In this document: piece after piece, positions 34,924 through 42,337 of the stretch
Numbering within the stretch: the first letter of the stretch is position 1
Layout of the letters: the number at the start of each line of letters is the position of its first letter
Assembly: GCA_014382535.1 (NCBI GenBank)
Contig: JACNJN010000187.1
Span: 1-42,337, forward strand
DNA: 42,337 nt
Source: Candidatus Desulfolinea nitratireducens
Lineage (GTDB): Bacteria; Chloroflexota; Anaerolineae; Anaerolineales; Villigracilaceae
Direction of reading: 5' to 3'
Program-made: the position numbers and the translations under genes
Notes under the pieces: model-generated
The model's database searches: none
Told to the model about the DNA's origin: nothing
The model's input: the letters and a program-made list of their open reading frames with translations, nothing else

Positions 34924-34953
34924 ATTTTAGTACTAACTATATAGATAAGTCAA
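34924..34953 (-). promoter_or_regulatory. sigma-70-type promoter of the siroheme/two-component operon, possibly leaderless
   Basis: On the minus strand TTGACT (34953-34948) is followed after 18 bp by TAAAAT (34929-34924), each 5/6 to consensus. The GTG start of the dehydrogenase begins only 7 nt after the -10. Transcription would start at or next to the initiation codon, giving a leaderless mRNA. No ribosome binding site is visible before the GTG. Confidence 0.5.
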
Positions 34954-35229
34954 ATGATGGAAGTCACTAACTTGAGTTACAGATTGCTCAGAAGAGAAAA
35001 ATGTAATTAGATGCCTTTTGGATGTCGGATTTTTAACAGCTGTTATGCGGCCAATATTAATTACCTTTCAGCCGCGTATCGTTTCTTGCGAGATGAACTG
35101 AAAACACAAATCATACAATTTATTGCACCGGTGAGAAGAAATGAGAGTGGAGTTCAAGAAGGATATCAAGTTTTGTAGGGCGCATAACAGTCGGCGATCC
35201 ACTTCCAGTGTATAGATGGAATCACGTGG
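34954..35229. other. intergenic stretch without an identified gene
   Basis: I see no intact gene. On the plus strand a frame around 35031-35178 reads protein-like (NINYLSAAYRFLRDELKTQ) and ends in TAG, without a start or ribosome binding site. It could be the tail of another decayed gene, in line with the pseudogenes that follow, or chance. Confidence 0.3.
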
Positions 35230-35569
35230 TTGGATGCTGAAGATAGTGACGTGTTGATCCTCCAGAGCGGCGAGAAATGGCAGTCGCAGAACGATTATCG
35301 GAATCACCCGGTTGTGGAAGTAAGTTGGCACGGTACACAAGCGTATTGTTCTTGGGTAAATATGAGAATGCCAACTGAAGCGCAATGGGAGAAGGCAGCT
35401 CGCAGTGGATTTGAAGGTAAAAAATATCCTTGAGGGGATCAGAATCCAAGTTGCCAGATTGGAGCGGAAAATAGCACTCAGGTCCATGAGTGTAGTGGTC
35501 GTACGGTTGCGGTAAGTAGCTTGGCTATGGATTGTATGATATGGTAGGAAATGTCCTTGAATGGGTGGG
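35230..35569 (+). pseudogene. degenerate SUMF1-domain gene interrupted by an IS3-type element
   Basis: SUMF1 blocks in order: YRNHPVVEVSWHGTQAYCSW, then RMPTEAQWEKAARSGFEG, KKYP followed by a TGA where the family has Trp of YPWGD, GDQNPSCQIGAEN, HECSGRTVAV, and after a frameshift GYGLYDMVGNVLEWVGD. The gene then stops at the left end of an IS3-type sequence at 35570. It lacks the N-terminal part and the final RGGSW/GFRC blocks. So there are three defects: a nonsense codon, a frameshift and an insertion. It is a relative of the two intact SUMF1 genes in the window. Confidence 0.85.
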
Positions 35570-35730
35570 TGACCTGCCCCCCGAAACCTGATCCAAGTAG
35601 AATGTTACAGATCAGGAAAAAGGAGACAGACAATGCCAAGAAAACGATGCTATTCAATTGAACAGATAATTAAAAACTGCGAGAAGCGGATGTGCTGCTG
35701 AGTCAGGGCAAATTACCAGCCTGCGTGGCA
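35570..35730 (+). mobile_element. IS3-family remnant (left end plus start of orfA)
   Basis: The sequence beginning TGACCTGCCCCCCGAAACC looks like an IS3-family terminal repeat. A GGAGACAGACA ribosome binding site and an orfA start follow at 35634 (MPRKRCYSIEQIIKN), which shifts frame to READVLLSQGKLPACVAK, the usual helix-turn-helix region of IS3 orfA. The element then breaks off into an mntP fragment. orfB and the right end are missing, so it is immobile. Boundaries, especially the right one, are approximate. Confidence 0.75.
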
Positions 35731-36185
35731 AAATCAGATTAGCTGCTCACTTCGGCATTTTTCAGGCAGGCATGACAGCTTTAGGTTGGTTGGCCGGAGA
35801 AACAATCGTTCATTATGTTAAAGAATTTGATTATTGGATCGCCCTTGTATTGCTTTGGTATGTTGGGATTAATTTTATCCTTTCTGGGCTGAATGGAAAT
35901 GGCAAAGCTTTTGAGCAGGATCCTTCTACGGGGTATGTTCTAGTAGTCCTCTCTTTTGTTACAAGTATTGATGCATTTGCTGTTGGATTGAGTATTGCTC
36001 TTCTCAATGTTCCAATATTATTATCTGTAGTTATGATCGGTTTGGTTGCTTTGCTCTTATCTGCAGTAGGCTTATTTGCCGGGCTATATCTTGGAAAATA
36101 ATTTGGAAAGAAAAGAGAAGTTCTAGGTGGCCTGATTTTGTTAGGCATTGGTATCAGAGTGGTCATTACCCATACACTTCTTTAG
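35731..36185 (+). pseudogene. mntP: truncated mntP-like manganese efflux pump, with internal stop
   Basis: The frame from 35731 reads KIRLAAHFGIFQAGMTALGW, then LVVLSFVTSIDAFAVGLSIA, a hallmark of the second repeat of MntP/DUF204. An in-frame TAA at 36099 interrupts it before FGKKREVLGGLILLGIGIRV, the normal C-terminal part. The first ~35 residues with the opening helix are missing and replaced by the IS3 remnant. An intact MntP exports Mn2+; this copy should be dead unless the two parts are made separately. Confidence 0.8.
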
Positions 36186-36423
36186 CAATATAAAGATAGA
36201 GTCCGAAATACGAAAATAGTAAAAAACAGGCTTCTATAAATGGTTGGGAGAGGTGGTGAAATCTGTTGATTTCTTGAACTATCTTAGAATTTCTATTTCA
36301 AAGCCACCTTAGGCTGCTTTATTCTCATAAGACTCTTAAGCAAATTCTCTACAAATCTACACCGTAATTGTGCATTTTGGCGCTATAGTATCTAGAATTA
36401 TCCTGAAAGGTATTGAGAGGCGT

Positions 36424-37707
36424 ATGCACATTCATTGTTTAGGTATTAATCACCACACAGCAAGCGTTAGCCTTCGAGAAAAACTAGCGTTCAACGATGA
36501 CCAAATTCAATCAGCCCTCGCCCGCCAAGGATGTGGCATTGGAATGTCCATAAGCACTGAAATGATCATTCTCTCCACTTGTAATAGGGTAGAGATTTAT
36601 GTAATTTCCAGTTCAACATCTTCAGTTGAGCTGGAAATTTTTCTTTCAGATATCCACGACATTCCCAGAGAAGAATTAGCCCCTCATCTTTATCATCATC
36701 TCGATCAGGATGCAATTGAACATCTCTTGCGCGTTGCAGCCGGATTAAATTCACTGGTTCTTGGGGAGCCCCAAATTCTCGGACAGGTGACGCACGCGCT
36801 TCAACTTGCTCGCGGACAAAACACGGTTGGCCCTATCCTTTCTCGTTTATTCCAAACCGCTATCCACGCAGGGAAGAGAGCCCGCACAGAAACTCTGATC
36901 GGACGTAACCCCTCATCTGTTTCATCGCTGGCAGCCTCTGTTGCTGAGAAAACCGTTATTGCGATAGAGAAAGCACAAATCGTTGTTCTTGGTGCTGGAG
37001 AAATGGCAGAGCTTGCTGTCGAAGCATTGCGTAAACGCGGAGCGATGAAAATTCTTGTCGTCAATCGCACACTAGATCGCGCATTGGCTTTGGCTGAACG
37101 TTGGGGGGCAGAGACCTCTACCTTTGAGCAGCTTGCTACAGCCCTCACACGTGCTGATATTTTGATAGCATCCACTGGTGCGCCTCATACAATTATCCAT
37201 GTTCCCCAAGTTGAGAAAACGCTAAAAGATCGTGCAGAGCGTCCACTCGTGATGATAGATATTGCTGTTCCACGAGATATTGACGCTGATGTAGGAGACC
37301 TCCCTGGCGTCAACCTCTTTAATATGGATGGGCTAAATACACAGCTCGAAGATTCTCTTGCAAAACGCAGCGCAGAAGTGCCGCATGTAGAAAGCATCCT
37401 CTTTGAAGAAAAAGCACATTATAATGATTATCTCGCATCACTCGATATGCTGCCCCTAATCGCAAATCTGCGTGAACAGGCTGAAAGCATTCGGCAGCTT
37501 GAGCTCTCCAAAACCCTGCGCCGTCTACCCGATCTGGAAGACAGAGATCGCAAGCGGATTGAAGCGCTCACACAGGCACTGGTCAAAAAACTGGTTGATG
37601 CCCCTATTCGACGATTACGCTCTGAAGCAAGCAACGAGCAAGCCCCACAATATGCGACAGTAGCCCGAGCCCTTTTTGATATTCCGGAAACCCCAAGATC
37701 ATCATGA
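36424..37707 (+). CDS. hemA: glutamyl-tRNA reductase, second copy
   Basis: 427 aa, MHIHCLGINHHTASVSLREK at the start, catalytic C53 in ILSTCNRVEIY, NADPH-binding VVLGAGEMAELAVEAL and the C-terminal dimerisation domain. GAGAGG lies just upstream of the ATG; the frame stays open 54 nt further up but lacks a site there. It leads the main hem operon and overlaps hemC by 4 bp (ATGA). It is clearly diverged from the copy at 22118, so not a recent duplicate. The ~240 nt before it hold no gene; a TATAGT at 36384 could be a -10 but I see no matching -35. Confidence 0.95.
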   Translation: MHIHCLGINHHTASVSLREKLAFNDDQIQSALARQGCGIGMSISTEMIILSTCNRVEIYVISSSTSSVELEIFLSDIHDIPREELAPHLYHHLDQDAIEHLLRVAAGLNSLVLGEPQILGQVTHALQLARGQNTVGPILSRLFQTAIHAGKRARTETLIGRNPSSVSSLAASVAEKTVIAIEKAQIVVLGAGEMAELAVEALRKRGAMKILVVNRTLDRALALAERWGAETSTFEQLATALTRADILIASTGAPHTIIHVPQVEKTLKDRAERPLVMIDIAVPRDIDADVGDLPGVNLFNMDGLNTQLEDSLAKRSAEVPHVESILFEEKAHYNDYLASLDMLPLIANLREQAESIRQLELSKTLRRLPDLEDRDRKRIEALTQALVKKLVDAPIRRLRSEASNEQAPQYATVARALFDIPETPRSS

Positions 37708-38621
37708 ATTTAATTTTTGCAACCCGCCCCTCCAAACTTGCTCGCTGGCAAACCACCTGGGTCATAACCGCCTTGCATGCTGCTCATTCAAACCTTAGCT
37801 GCACAGAAGAAGTTTTCGTCACCCAAGGCGACAAAGTTCTTGATAAGCCTCTTCCCATGATCGGCGGTAAAGGTCTCTTCACCCAGGAACTCGAAGCTGC
37901 GCTCCTCGATGGACGCGTAGATGCTGCCGTTCACTCCTTAAAAGATTTGCCCACAGAAAACCCAACGGGGCTCATGCTGGGCGCAATCCCATCGCGAGCT
38001 GATGTTCGTGACGCCCTTGTTTCCGAAGCAGGCTACACCCTCGAAACGCTCCCTGAGAATGCAAAAGTTGGAACATCCAGCCCGAGGCGAGCGGCGCAAC
38101 TTCTTGCTCTTCGCCCCGATCTTAAAATCGCTGATATTCGCGGCAATATAGATACTCGTCTTCGTAAACTGCTCGAAGGACAATACGATGCCGTCGTCTT
38201 CGCCGCTGCTGGATTAATTCGCCTTGGCTTGGATGCAGAACTTGGCGAGAAAATGCAGATACTTTCCTTCGATGAGATGCTCCCAGCACCCGGACAAGGA
38301 GCGATGTCCGTTCAATGTCGAACCGACGCAAACGCGACCCTGGACTTGCTGGCTGCGGTTGATCATCTGCCTACTCGTTTGGCCGTTACCGCCGAACGCG
38401 TCTTTTTGGCAGGTCTCGGCGGCGGATGCGCTGTTCCTGTTGCCGCGTACGCAAAAGTTAATCATCAGACATCGACTGTTAGCTTAACGGGCTTGGTTTC
38501 TTCGCTGGACGGTAAAAAAGTGATCAAAGTCTCTGGCGAAGGAAACGATGCTATAGAACTCGGCAAAAAACTTGCCGAAGAAGCTCTCGCACAAGGTGCA
38601 GCAGAAATCCTGCAAGGCTAA
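37704..38621 (+). CDS. hemC: hydroxymethylbilane synthase (porphobilinogen deaminase)
   Basis: 305 aa. Joins four porphobilinogen units into hydroxymethylbilane. Motifs: IFATRPSKLARWQTTWV at the N-terminus, GGKGLFTQELEAALLDG, AVHSLKDLPTE, GTSSPRRAAQLL, DIRGNIDTRLRKL, and the dipyrromethane-attachment Cys in LGGGCAVPVAAYAK. Length is normal. The start overlaps the hemA stop, so translation is probably coupled. Confidence 0.97.
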   Translation: MNLIFATRPSKLARWQTTWVITALHAAHSNLSCTEEVFVTQGDKVLDKPLPMIGGKGLFTQELEAALLDGRVDAAVHSLKDLPTENPTGLMLGAIPSRADVRDALVSEAGYTLETLPENAKVGTSSPRRAAQLLALRPDLKIADIRGNIDTRLRKLLEGQYDAVVFAAAGLIRLGLDAELGEKMQILSFDEMLPAPGQGAMSVQCRTDANATLDLLAAVDHLPTRLAVTAERVFLAGLGGGCAVPVAAYAKVNHQTSTVSLTGLVSSLDGKKVIKVSGEGNDAIELGKKLAEEALAQGAAEILQG

Positions 38622-38630
38622 AGCTAGAAT

Positions 38631-39374
38631 ATGCCTAAAGTTCTGATCACTCGTCCTCGTAAACAGGCAGAAGCTTTTGCCGATGCGCTAGAAGCAGCAG
38701 GATTCGAGCCAATCTTCTTCCCTGTTATTCAGATTCGCCCAATGGATGATCTTTCTCCCTTGGAAGATGCGGTGAAAGATATAGAGAAATATGCGTGGGT
38801 GATTTTCTCGTCATCCAATGCTGTGGATGTGTTTTTCGATGCTGTGGGGGAGACGCTACAACTGCCTAAGGTAGCCGCCGTCGGCTCAAAAACGGAAGCA
38901 AGCCTCAGGTCACGTGGCGTGGCGGTGGATTTCGTCCCGGAAGAATATGTGAGTAAAGCCATCCTGCCCGGCTTAGGCGATCTAAACGACAAATGGATTT
39001 TGCTTCCACGAGCCGAGATCGCACGAGAAGTTTTGCCACAAGAAATTTTAGCTGCTGGGGGGATTGTCCACGAAATTGCTATTTACCAGACATTGCCAAC
39101 TCAACCTGAAAAAGAAGGAATATCCGTTTTGCGTGAAGGCGTAGATGTGGTCACTTTTACAAGCCCATCTACGGTGCAAAATTTCATTCGCCTGACGAAA
39201 GATGCTGGCCTTGATCCTTTTGATTTGGCAGGCAAGCCTGTTTTTGCTTGTATAGGATCCGTTACAAAAGAAGCTGCTGAAAGAGAGGGATTCTCTGTAG
39301 CGGTGATGCCAAAAAAATATACTGTTGAAGGATTGGTTGAAAGTTTGATAAACCAAAATATTATTTATGAATAA
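38631..39374 (+). CDS. hemD: uroporphyrinogen-III synthase
   Basis: 247 aa. Low-conservation family, but the pattern is clear: [95 protein letters not shown] and [16 protein letters not shown]. Cyclises hydroxymethylbilane with inversion of ring D. Lies between hemC and hemB and overlaps hemB by 8 nt, which supports the call. Confidence 0.93.
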   Translation: MPKVLITRPRKQAEAFADALEAAGFEPIFFPVIQIRPMDDLSPLEDAVKDIEKYAWVIFSSSNAVDVFFDAVGETLQLPKVAAVGSKTEASLRSRGVAVDFVPEEYVSKAILPGLGDLNDKWILLPRAEIAREVLPQEILAAGGIVHEIAIYQTLPTQPEKEGISVLREGVDVVTFTSPSTVQNFIRLTKDAGLDPFDLAGKPVFACIGSVTKEAAEREGFSVAVMPKKYTVEGLVESLINQNIIYE

Positions 39375-40380
39375 AAATGCTCAATTTCCTATAGCTCGCC
39401 CGCGCCGCTTGCGACAGAGCGAAGCCTTGCGTGCGATGGTGCGTGAAACCGAACTGAACGCCAGCGATTTCATTTATCCGCTTTTTGTGCGACATGGTAG
39501 TGGACGAACACCGATCGTTTCCATGCCTGGCGTAGACCAACTCTCTGTTGATGAAGCTGTGCGCGAAGTAGAGACAGCGGCAAAACTGGGTATTCCTGCT
39601 GTAATCTTATTTGGATTACCCGCTGAAAAAGACCCGATTGGGTTGGAAAATTTTGCCGAAAATGGCATTGTTCAGCAGGCAATTCGAGCGATAAAACGTG
39701 AAATCCCAGAGATGGTTGTGGCAACGGATGTTTGCCTTTGCGAGTATACCGATCATGGGCATTGTGGGATTTTGAATACGGGCGAACACTTTCAGGCATC
39801 TTTTCCCGAGAGCTATGTGCTGAACGATCCATCTCTGGATATTCTTGGCAAGGTCGCTATTTCTCACGCCGAATGTGGAGCGGATATTGTTGCTCCATCC
39901 GGGATGATGGACGGGATGGTTTCTGCCATTCGTTCGGCTTTAGACGCTGCGAAATTTGAAAATTTGCCTATTATGTCTTACGCGGTTAAATATGCATCTG
40001 GCTTTTACGGTCCATTCCGTGATGCGGCAGATGGCGCACCTAAATTCGGTGACCGAAAATCTCATCAGATGGACCCTGCAAATGTCAACGAAGCGCTGCG
40101 TGAAGCCGCCCTGGATGTGGGTGAAGGTGCGGATATGCTGATGGTCAAACCCGCGTTAGCTTATCTCGATATTATCCGCACGGTCAAAAACGCGTTTCCT
40201 GAATTCCCCATGGCGGCTTATAACGTCAGTGGCGAGTATGCAATGGTCAAAGCCGCCGCAGCCAATAATTGGATTGATGAAGAGAAGGTCACGCTTGAAA
40301 CATTGCTGTCGATGAAACGTGCAGGCGCAGACCTGATCATCACCTATCATGCTAAAGATGCAGCCAAGTGGCTGAAGTAA
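39367..40380 (+). CDS. hemB: delta-aminolevulinate dehydratase (porphobilinogen synthase)
   Basis: 337 aa. Condenses two aminolevulinate molecules. Schiff-base lysines in [18 protein letters not shown] and [13 protein letters not shown]; the metal site is the zinc type, with three cysteines in [28 protein letters not shown] and the C-terminal [12 protein letters not shown] are typical. It starts inside the hemD 3' end. The unusual gene order A-C-D-B places it fourth. A repeat-like element separates it from the next gene. Confidence 0.97.
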   Translation: MNKNAQFPIARPRRLRQSEALRAMVRETELNASDFIYPLFVRHGSGRTPIVSMPGVDQLSVDEAVREVETAAKLGIPAVILFGLPAEKDPIGLENFAENGIVQQAIRAIKREIPEMVVATDVCLCEYTDHGHCGILNTGEHFQASFPESYVLNDPSLDILGKVAISHAECGADIVAPSGMMDGMVSAIRSALDAAKFENLPIMSYAVKYASGFYGPFRDAADGAPKFGDRKSHQMDPANVNEALREAALDVGEGADMLMVKPALAYLDIIRTVKNAFPEFPMAAYNVSGEYAMVKAAAANNWIDEEKVTLETLLSMKRAGADLIITYHAKDAAKWLK

Positions 40381-40402
40381 TCAATCTTTCCGAAATATTT
40401 CT

Positions 40403-40485
40403 GCGAGGAGCGTGCTTTTGCGACGTGGCGGTTTCCTATACCGTTCGGGAGATTGCGTTGGCGATAAAACTACCTCGCAAAGACA
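40403..40485. repeat. diverged interspersed repeat with imperfect dyad symmetry
   Basis: The gap between hemB and the radical SAM gene contains GCGAGGAGCG, GCGACGTGGCGGTTTCC, GGGAGATTGCGTTGGCGA and CCTCGCAAAGAC in order. This resembles a decayed copy of the widespread GCGAGGAGCG...GGAGATTGCTTC...CCTCGCAATGAC palindromic repeat seen between genes in many bacterial genomes. The outer GCGAGG/CCTCGC and inner segments can pair, so the RNA would fold. Only one copy is in the window. Confidence 0.5.
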
Positions 40486-40525
40486 CGACTGAGTAACAAA
40501 AAAATATAAAGACCAGGAGTAATTT

Positions 40526-41686
40526 ATGACAGAAGCTAGAAATTTGAGTGAACGTGCAGCAGCCGAGCGCGGGCAGCGGGATCAACGGATGGTTATCGCA
40601 GATTTTGATCAATCCCCATTCACGATCGCTTGGGAAGTAAGCCGAGCCTGTGCCTATGCCTGCGTCCATTGTCGTGCGGATGCACAGCATAAACGTGATG
40701 TAAATGAGCTTTCAACAGAAGAAGCTTTTACTCTTATTGATAGACTGGCTGACTTCGGTTCTCCAATATTGATCTTTACTGGTGGTGACCCGATGGTGCG
40801 CCCGGATTTGGCTGAGCTGATCACATACGCGTCCCAAAAAGGCCTCCGTTGTTCATTAACGCCTACAGCCACAGCATTGCCCACTAAAAAACGCCTCGAA
40901 GAAGTACGTGATGCCGGAATCCGACGCATTGCCCTCAGCCTCGACGCTCCTCGCGCCGAAGTCCACGATGATTTTCGCAAAGTGTCAGGCTCCTGGAAAC
41001 GCACAATGGATATTCTCCACCGTGCGCAGGAAGTTGGTATCAGCGTACAGGTCAACACGACCGTTGCCAAGCATAATATTGACATTTTGGAAGAAATGGT
41101 TCCTTTCATCGAAGAAGTCAACGCAGTCCAGTGGTCGGTTTTCTTCCTCGTCCCAACCGGGCGCGCGATGATCAACCAAATGATCTCTGCCGAAGAACAT
41201 GAGCGTACCTTCAATTGGCTCTATGACCTTTCAAAAGTCGCTCCTTTTGACATCAAAGCCACAGCCGCACAGATGTACAGGCGCGTAGCAATTGAACGCA
41301 AACGTGCCGAGCAGAGCGATGGCAAACCTGTCGCTTTTCAGGGAGCAGGTTTCCAATATGAAGACGGATTGCATCGCCCCAAAAAGGGTGTTAACGATGG
41401 GAATGGATTCCTCTTCATCTCACATATCGGCGAAATCCAACCTTCGGGCTTCCTCCCTCTAACAGCAGGAATGGTACGTGAAGACGATGTGGTCGACGTT
41501 TATAGAAACCATGAGATCTTCAAGAATTTGCGTGATTATTCCAAACTGAAAGGCGTTTGCCGAGATTGTGAATATCGTGAAGTCTGTGGTGGACAACGTG
41601 GACGCGCTTACGGCGTAACTGGCGATTATATGGAAAGCGACCCAGGTTGTATTCTGGTCGCAAATGCAGCTGAAAACGGAAAATAA
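40526..41686 (+). CDS. radical SAM/SPASM protein of the heme-biosynthesis (AhbC/AhbD/NirJ-like, TIGR04053-type) group
   Basis: 386 aa. The SAM cluster motif is C-x3-C-x2-C in VSRACAYACVHCRADA; FTGGDPMVRPDLAEL follows; the C-terminal SPASM region has cysteines in GVCRDCEYREVCGGQRGRAY and DPGCILV. It resembles proteins annotated as heme-biosynthesis radical SAM (TIGR04053) and, more distantly, AhbC/AhbD and NirJ, which remove acetate or propionate groups in siroheme-dependent heme and heme d1 routes. CAGGAG precedes the ATG. Position between hemB and hemE supports a tetrapyrrole role. Exact reaction not determinable from sequence. Confidence 0.8.
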   Translation: MTEARNLSERAAAERGQRDQRMVIADFDQSPFTIAWEVSRACAYACVHCRADAQHKRDVNELSTEEAFTLIDRLADFGSPILIFTGGDPMVRPDLAELITYASQKGLRCSLTPTATALPTKKRLEEVRDAGIRRIALSLDAPRAEVHDDFRKVSGSWKRTMDILHRAQEVGISVQVNTTVAKHNIDILEEMVPFIEEVNAVQWSVFFLVPTGRAMINQMISAEEHERTFNWLYDLSKVAPFDIKATAAQMYRRVAIERKRAEQSDGKPVAFQGAGFQYEDGLHRPKKGVNDGNGFLFISHIGEIQPSGFLPLTAGMVREDDVVDVYRNHEIFKNLRDYSKLKGVCRDCEYREVCGGQRGRAYGVTGDYMESDPGCILVANAAENGK

Positions 41687-41690
41687 AGAA

Positions 41691-42337
41691 ATGACAAATA
41701 CATCTGATAACTCCAATTTCATGAAGGCTTGCCGTCTTGAGCCTGTAGACCAAACCCCTGTCTGGTTTATGCGTCAGGCGGGGCGTTATATGCCCGAATA
41801 TCGCAAAATTCGCGAGAAATATAGTCTGCTGGAGATGGTTGCACAACCGGAGATCGCTGCCGAAGTAACCCTTCAACCGATCAAAGCTTTTGGCATGGAT
41901 GCAGCAATTCTCTTCGCTGATATTCTCCTGCCCCTCCAGCCAATGGGTGTGAACTTCGAGTTTGTGCCTGGCAAGGGTCCTATTATTGAAAACCCTGTTC
42001 GCACAGCAGCGGATGTTGCCGCACTGAAGCCCGTCGAAGTGGAAGCAAGTTTGGGTCACGTTTTGGAAGCGATTCGCATTTTGCGTGGCGAACTGACAGA
42101 TGTCCCTCTAATCGGCTTTTGCGGTGCACCCTTCACTGTCGCATCCTATATGATAGAAGGCGGTCCTTCGAAAGATTATAAAATGGCAAAATCCATGATG
42201 TATAACACGCCTGAAGTTTGGCACGCATTTATGGAGAAGTTGACTGCTGTTTTGATTGACTATCTAACAGCGCAAATCAGTGCGGGGGCGCAAGTCGTGC
42301 AACTCTTTGATTCATGGGTGGGTGCGCTCAATCCACA
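41691..42337 (+). CDS. hemE: uroporphyrinogen decarboxylase, 5' part (runs off the window)
   Basis: The first ~215 residues are present and the frame is open at the window edge. Diagnostic N-terminal motif PVWFMRQAGRYMPEYRK, then ILFADILLPLQPMGV, FCGAPFTVASYMIEGG and QLFDSWVGAL. Decarboxylates uroporphyrinogen III to coproporphyrinogen III, so the organism also has a coproporphyrin branch besides siroheme. It starts 4 nt after the radical SAM stop; the ribosome binding site is weak (AATAAAGAA), suggesting coupling. Confidence 0.96.
   Translation, partial: MTNTSDNSNFMKACRLEPVDQTPVWFMRQAGRYMPEYRKIREKYSLLEMVAQPEIAAEVTLQPIKAFGMDAAILFADILLPLQPMGVNFEFVPGKGPIIENPVRTAADVAALKPVEVEASLGHVLEAIRILRGELTDVPLIGFCGAPFTVASYMIEGGPSKDYKMAKSMMYNTPEVWHAFMEKLTAVLIDYLTAQISAGAQVVQLFDSWVGALNP

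Noticed and set aside
35068-35487. 139-codon minus-strand frame over the SUMF1 pseudogene
   Set aside because: Antisense shadow of recognisable SUMF1 blocks on the plus strand.
1-42337. tRNA, rRNA, CRISPR arrays, attachment sites or replication origin
   Set aside because: I looked for cloverleaf ends, regular spaced repeats and origin-type clusters by eye and saw none; a covariance-model scan would be needed to exclude small RNAs.

Overview
The window looks like part of a bacterial chromosome of moderate GC from an anaerobe that respires an oxidised sulfur compound. It encodes reductive-type dissimilatory sulfite reductase (dsrA, dsrB, dsrD, dsrC), the DsrMK(J) membrane complex and almost a whole uroporphyrinogen/siroheme supply line. 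The mix of Dsr genes with a Rieske protein and a MopB/FeS/NrfD module of alternative-complex-III flavour, plus many SUMF1 and SRPBCC proteins, would fit a Chloroflexota (Anaerolineae-like) or similar lineage. That placement is inference: no rRNA or other phylogenetic marker is in the window.

Layout. 1-3.2 kb is an accessory stretch: a DVU0298-family HEAT protein, an IS5-type transposase remnant, a membrane-anchored SUMF1 protein preceded by a coupled leader ORF, and a small membrane protein. At 3.2-3.3 kb two palindromes, 21 bp apart centre to centre, sit just upstream of a perfect -10 hexamer. This appears to be the control region of a roughly 21 kb plus-strand gene run. The run starts with a 32-aa membrane peptide and a YeiH-family anion transporter, then dsrA-dsrB-dsrD-dsrC, dsrM-dsrK-dsrJ, a Rieske protein, a monoheme protein, a MopB/four-cluster ferredoxin/NrfD complex, a small membrane subunit, a 698-aa heme and helical-repeat protein, a second DsrM/DsrK pair, a DsrE-like protein, a ferredoxin, dsrN (siroheme amidase), hemA and a radical SAM/SPASM protein. 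A P-type Ca2+-ATPase with a clear terminator closes this block.

27.6-28.4 kb holds an SRPBCC membrane protein. 28.4-34.9 kb is a minus-strand operon, transcribed cysG-type dehydrogenase, cobA, SDR epimerase, NarX-like histidine kinase, NarL-like regulator, SUMF1 protein. 35.2-36.2 kb is a gene graveyard: a SUMF1 pseudogene cut by an IS3 remnant that is fused to a truncated mntP. 36.4 kb to the end is a tetrapyrrole operon: a second hemA, hemC, hemD, hemB, a radical SAM/SPASM protein and hemE, which runs off the window.

How it works together (inference). The hem genes make uroporphyrinogen III. CobA and the CysG-type dehydrogenase turn it into siroheme, and DsrN amidates it for DsrAB. DsrAB with DsrC reduces sulfite to the DsrC trisulfide, which DsrMK reduces with electrons from menaquinol. 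Canonical DsrO and DsrP are absent. In their place is a composite of Rieske, mono- and diheme cytochromes and a MopB/FeS/NrfD complex whose MopB subunit lacks a cysteine in the usual Mo-ligand region. This hybrid electron-transfer set, the helical-repeat heme protein and the tandem palindromic operator are the most novel features. No sat, aprAB, dsrL, tRNA, rRNA or CRISPR was seen.
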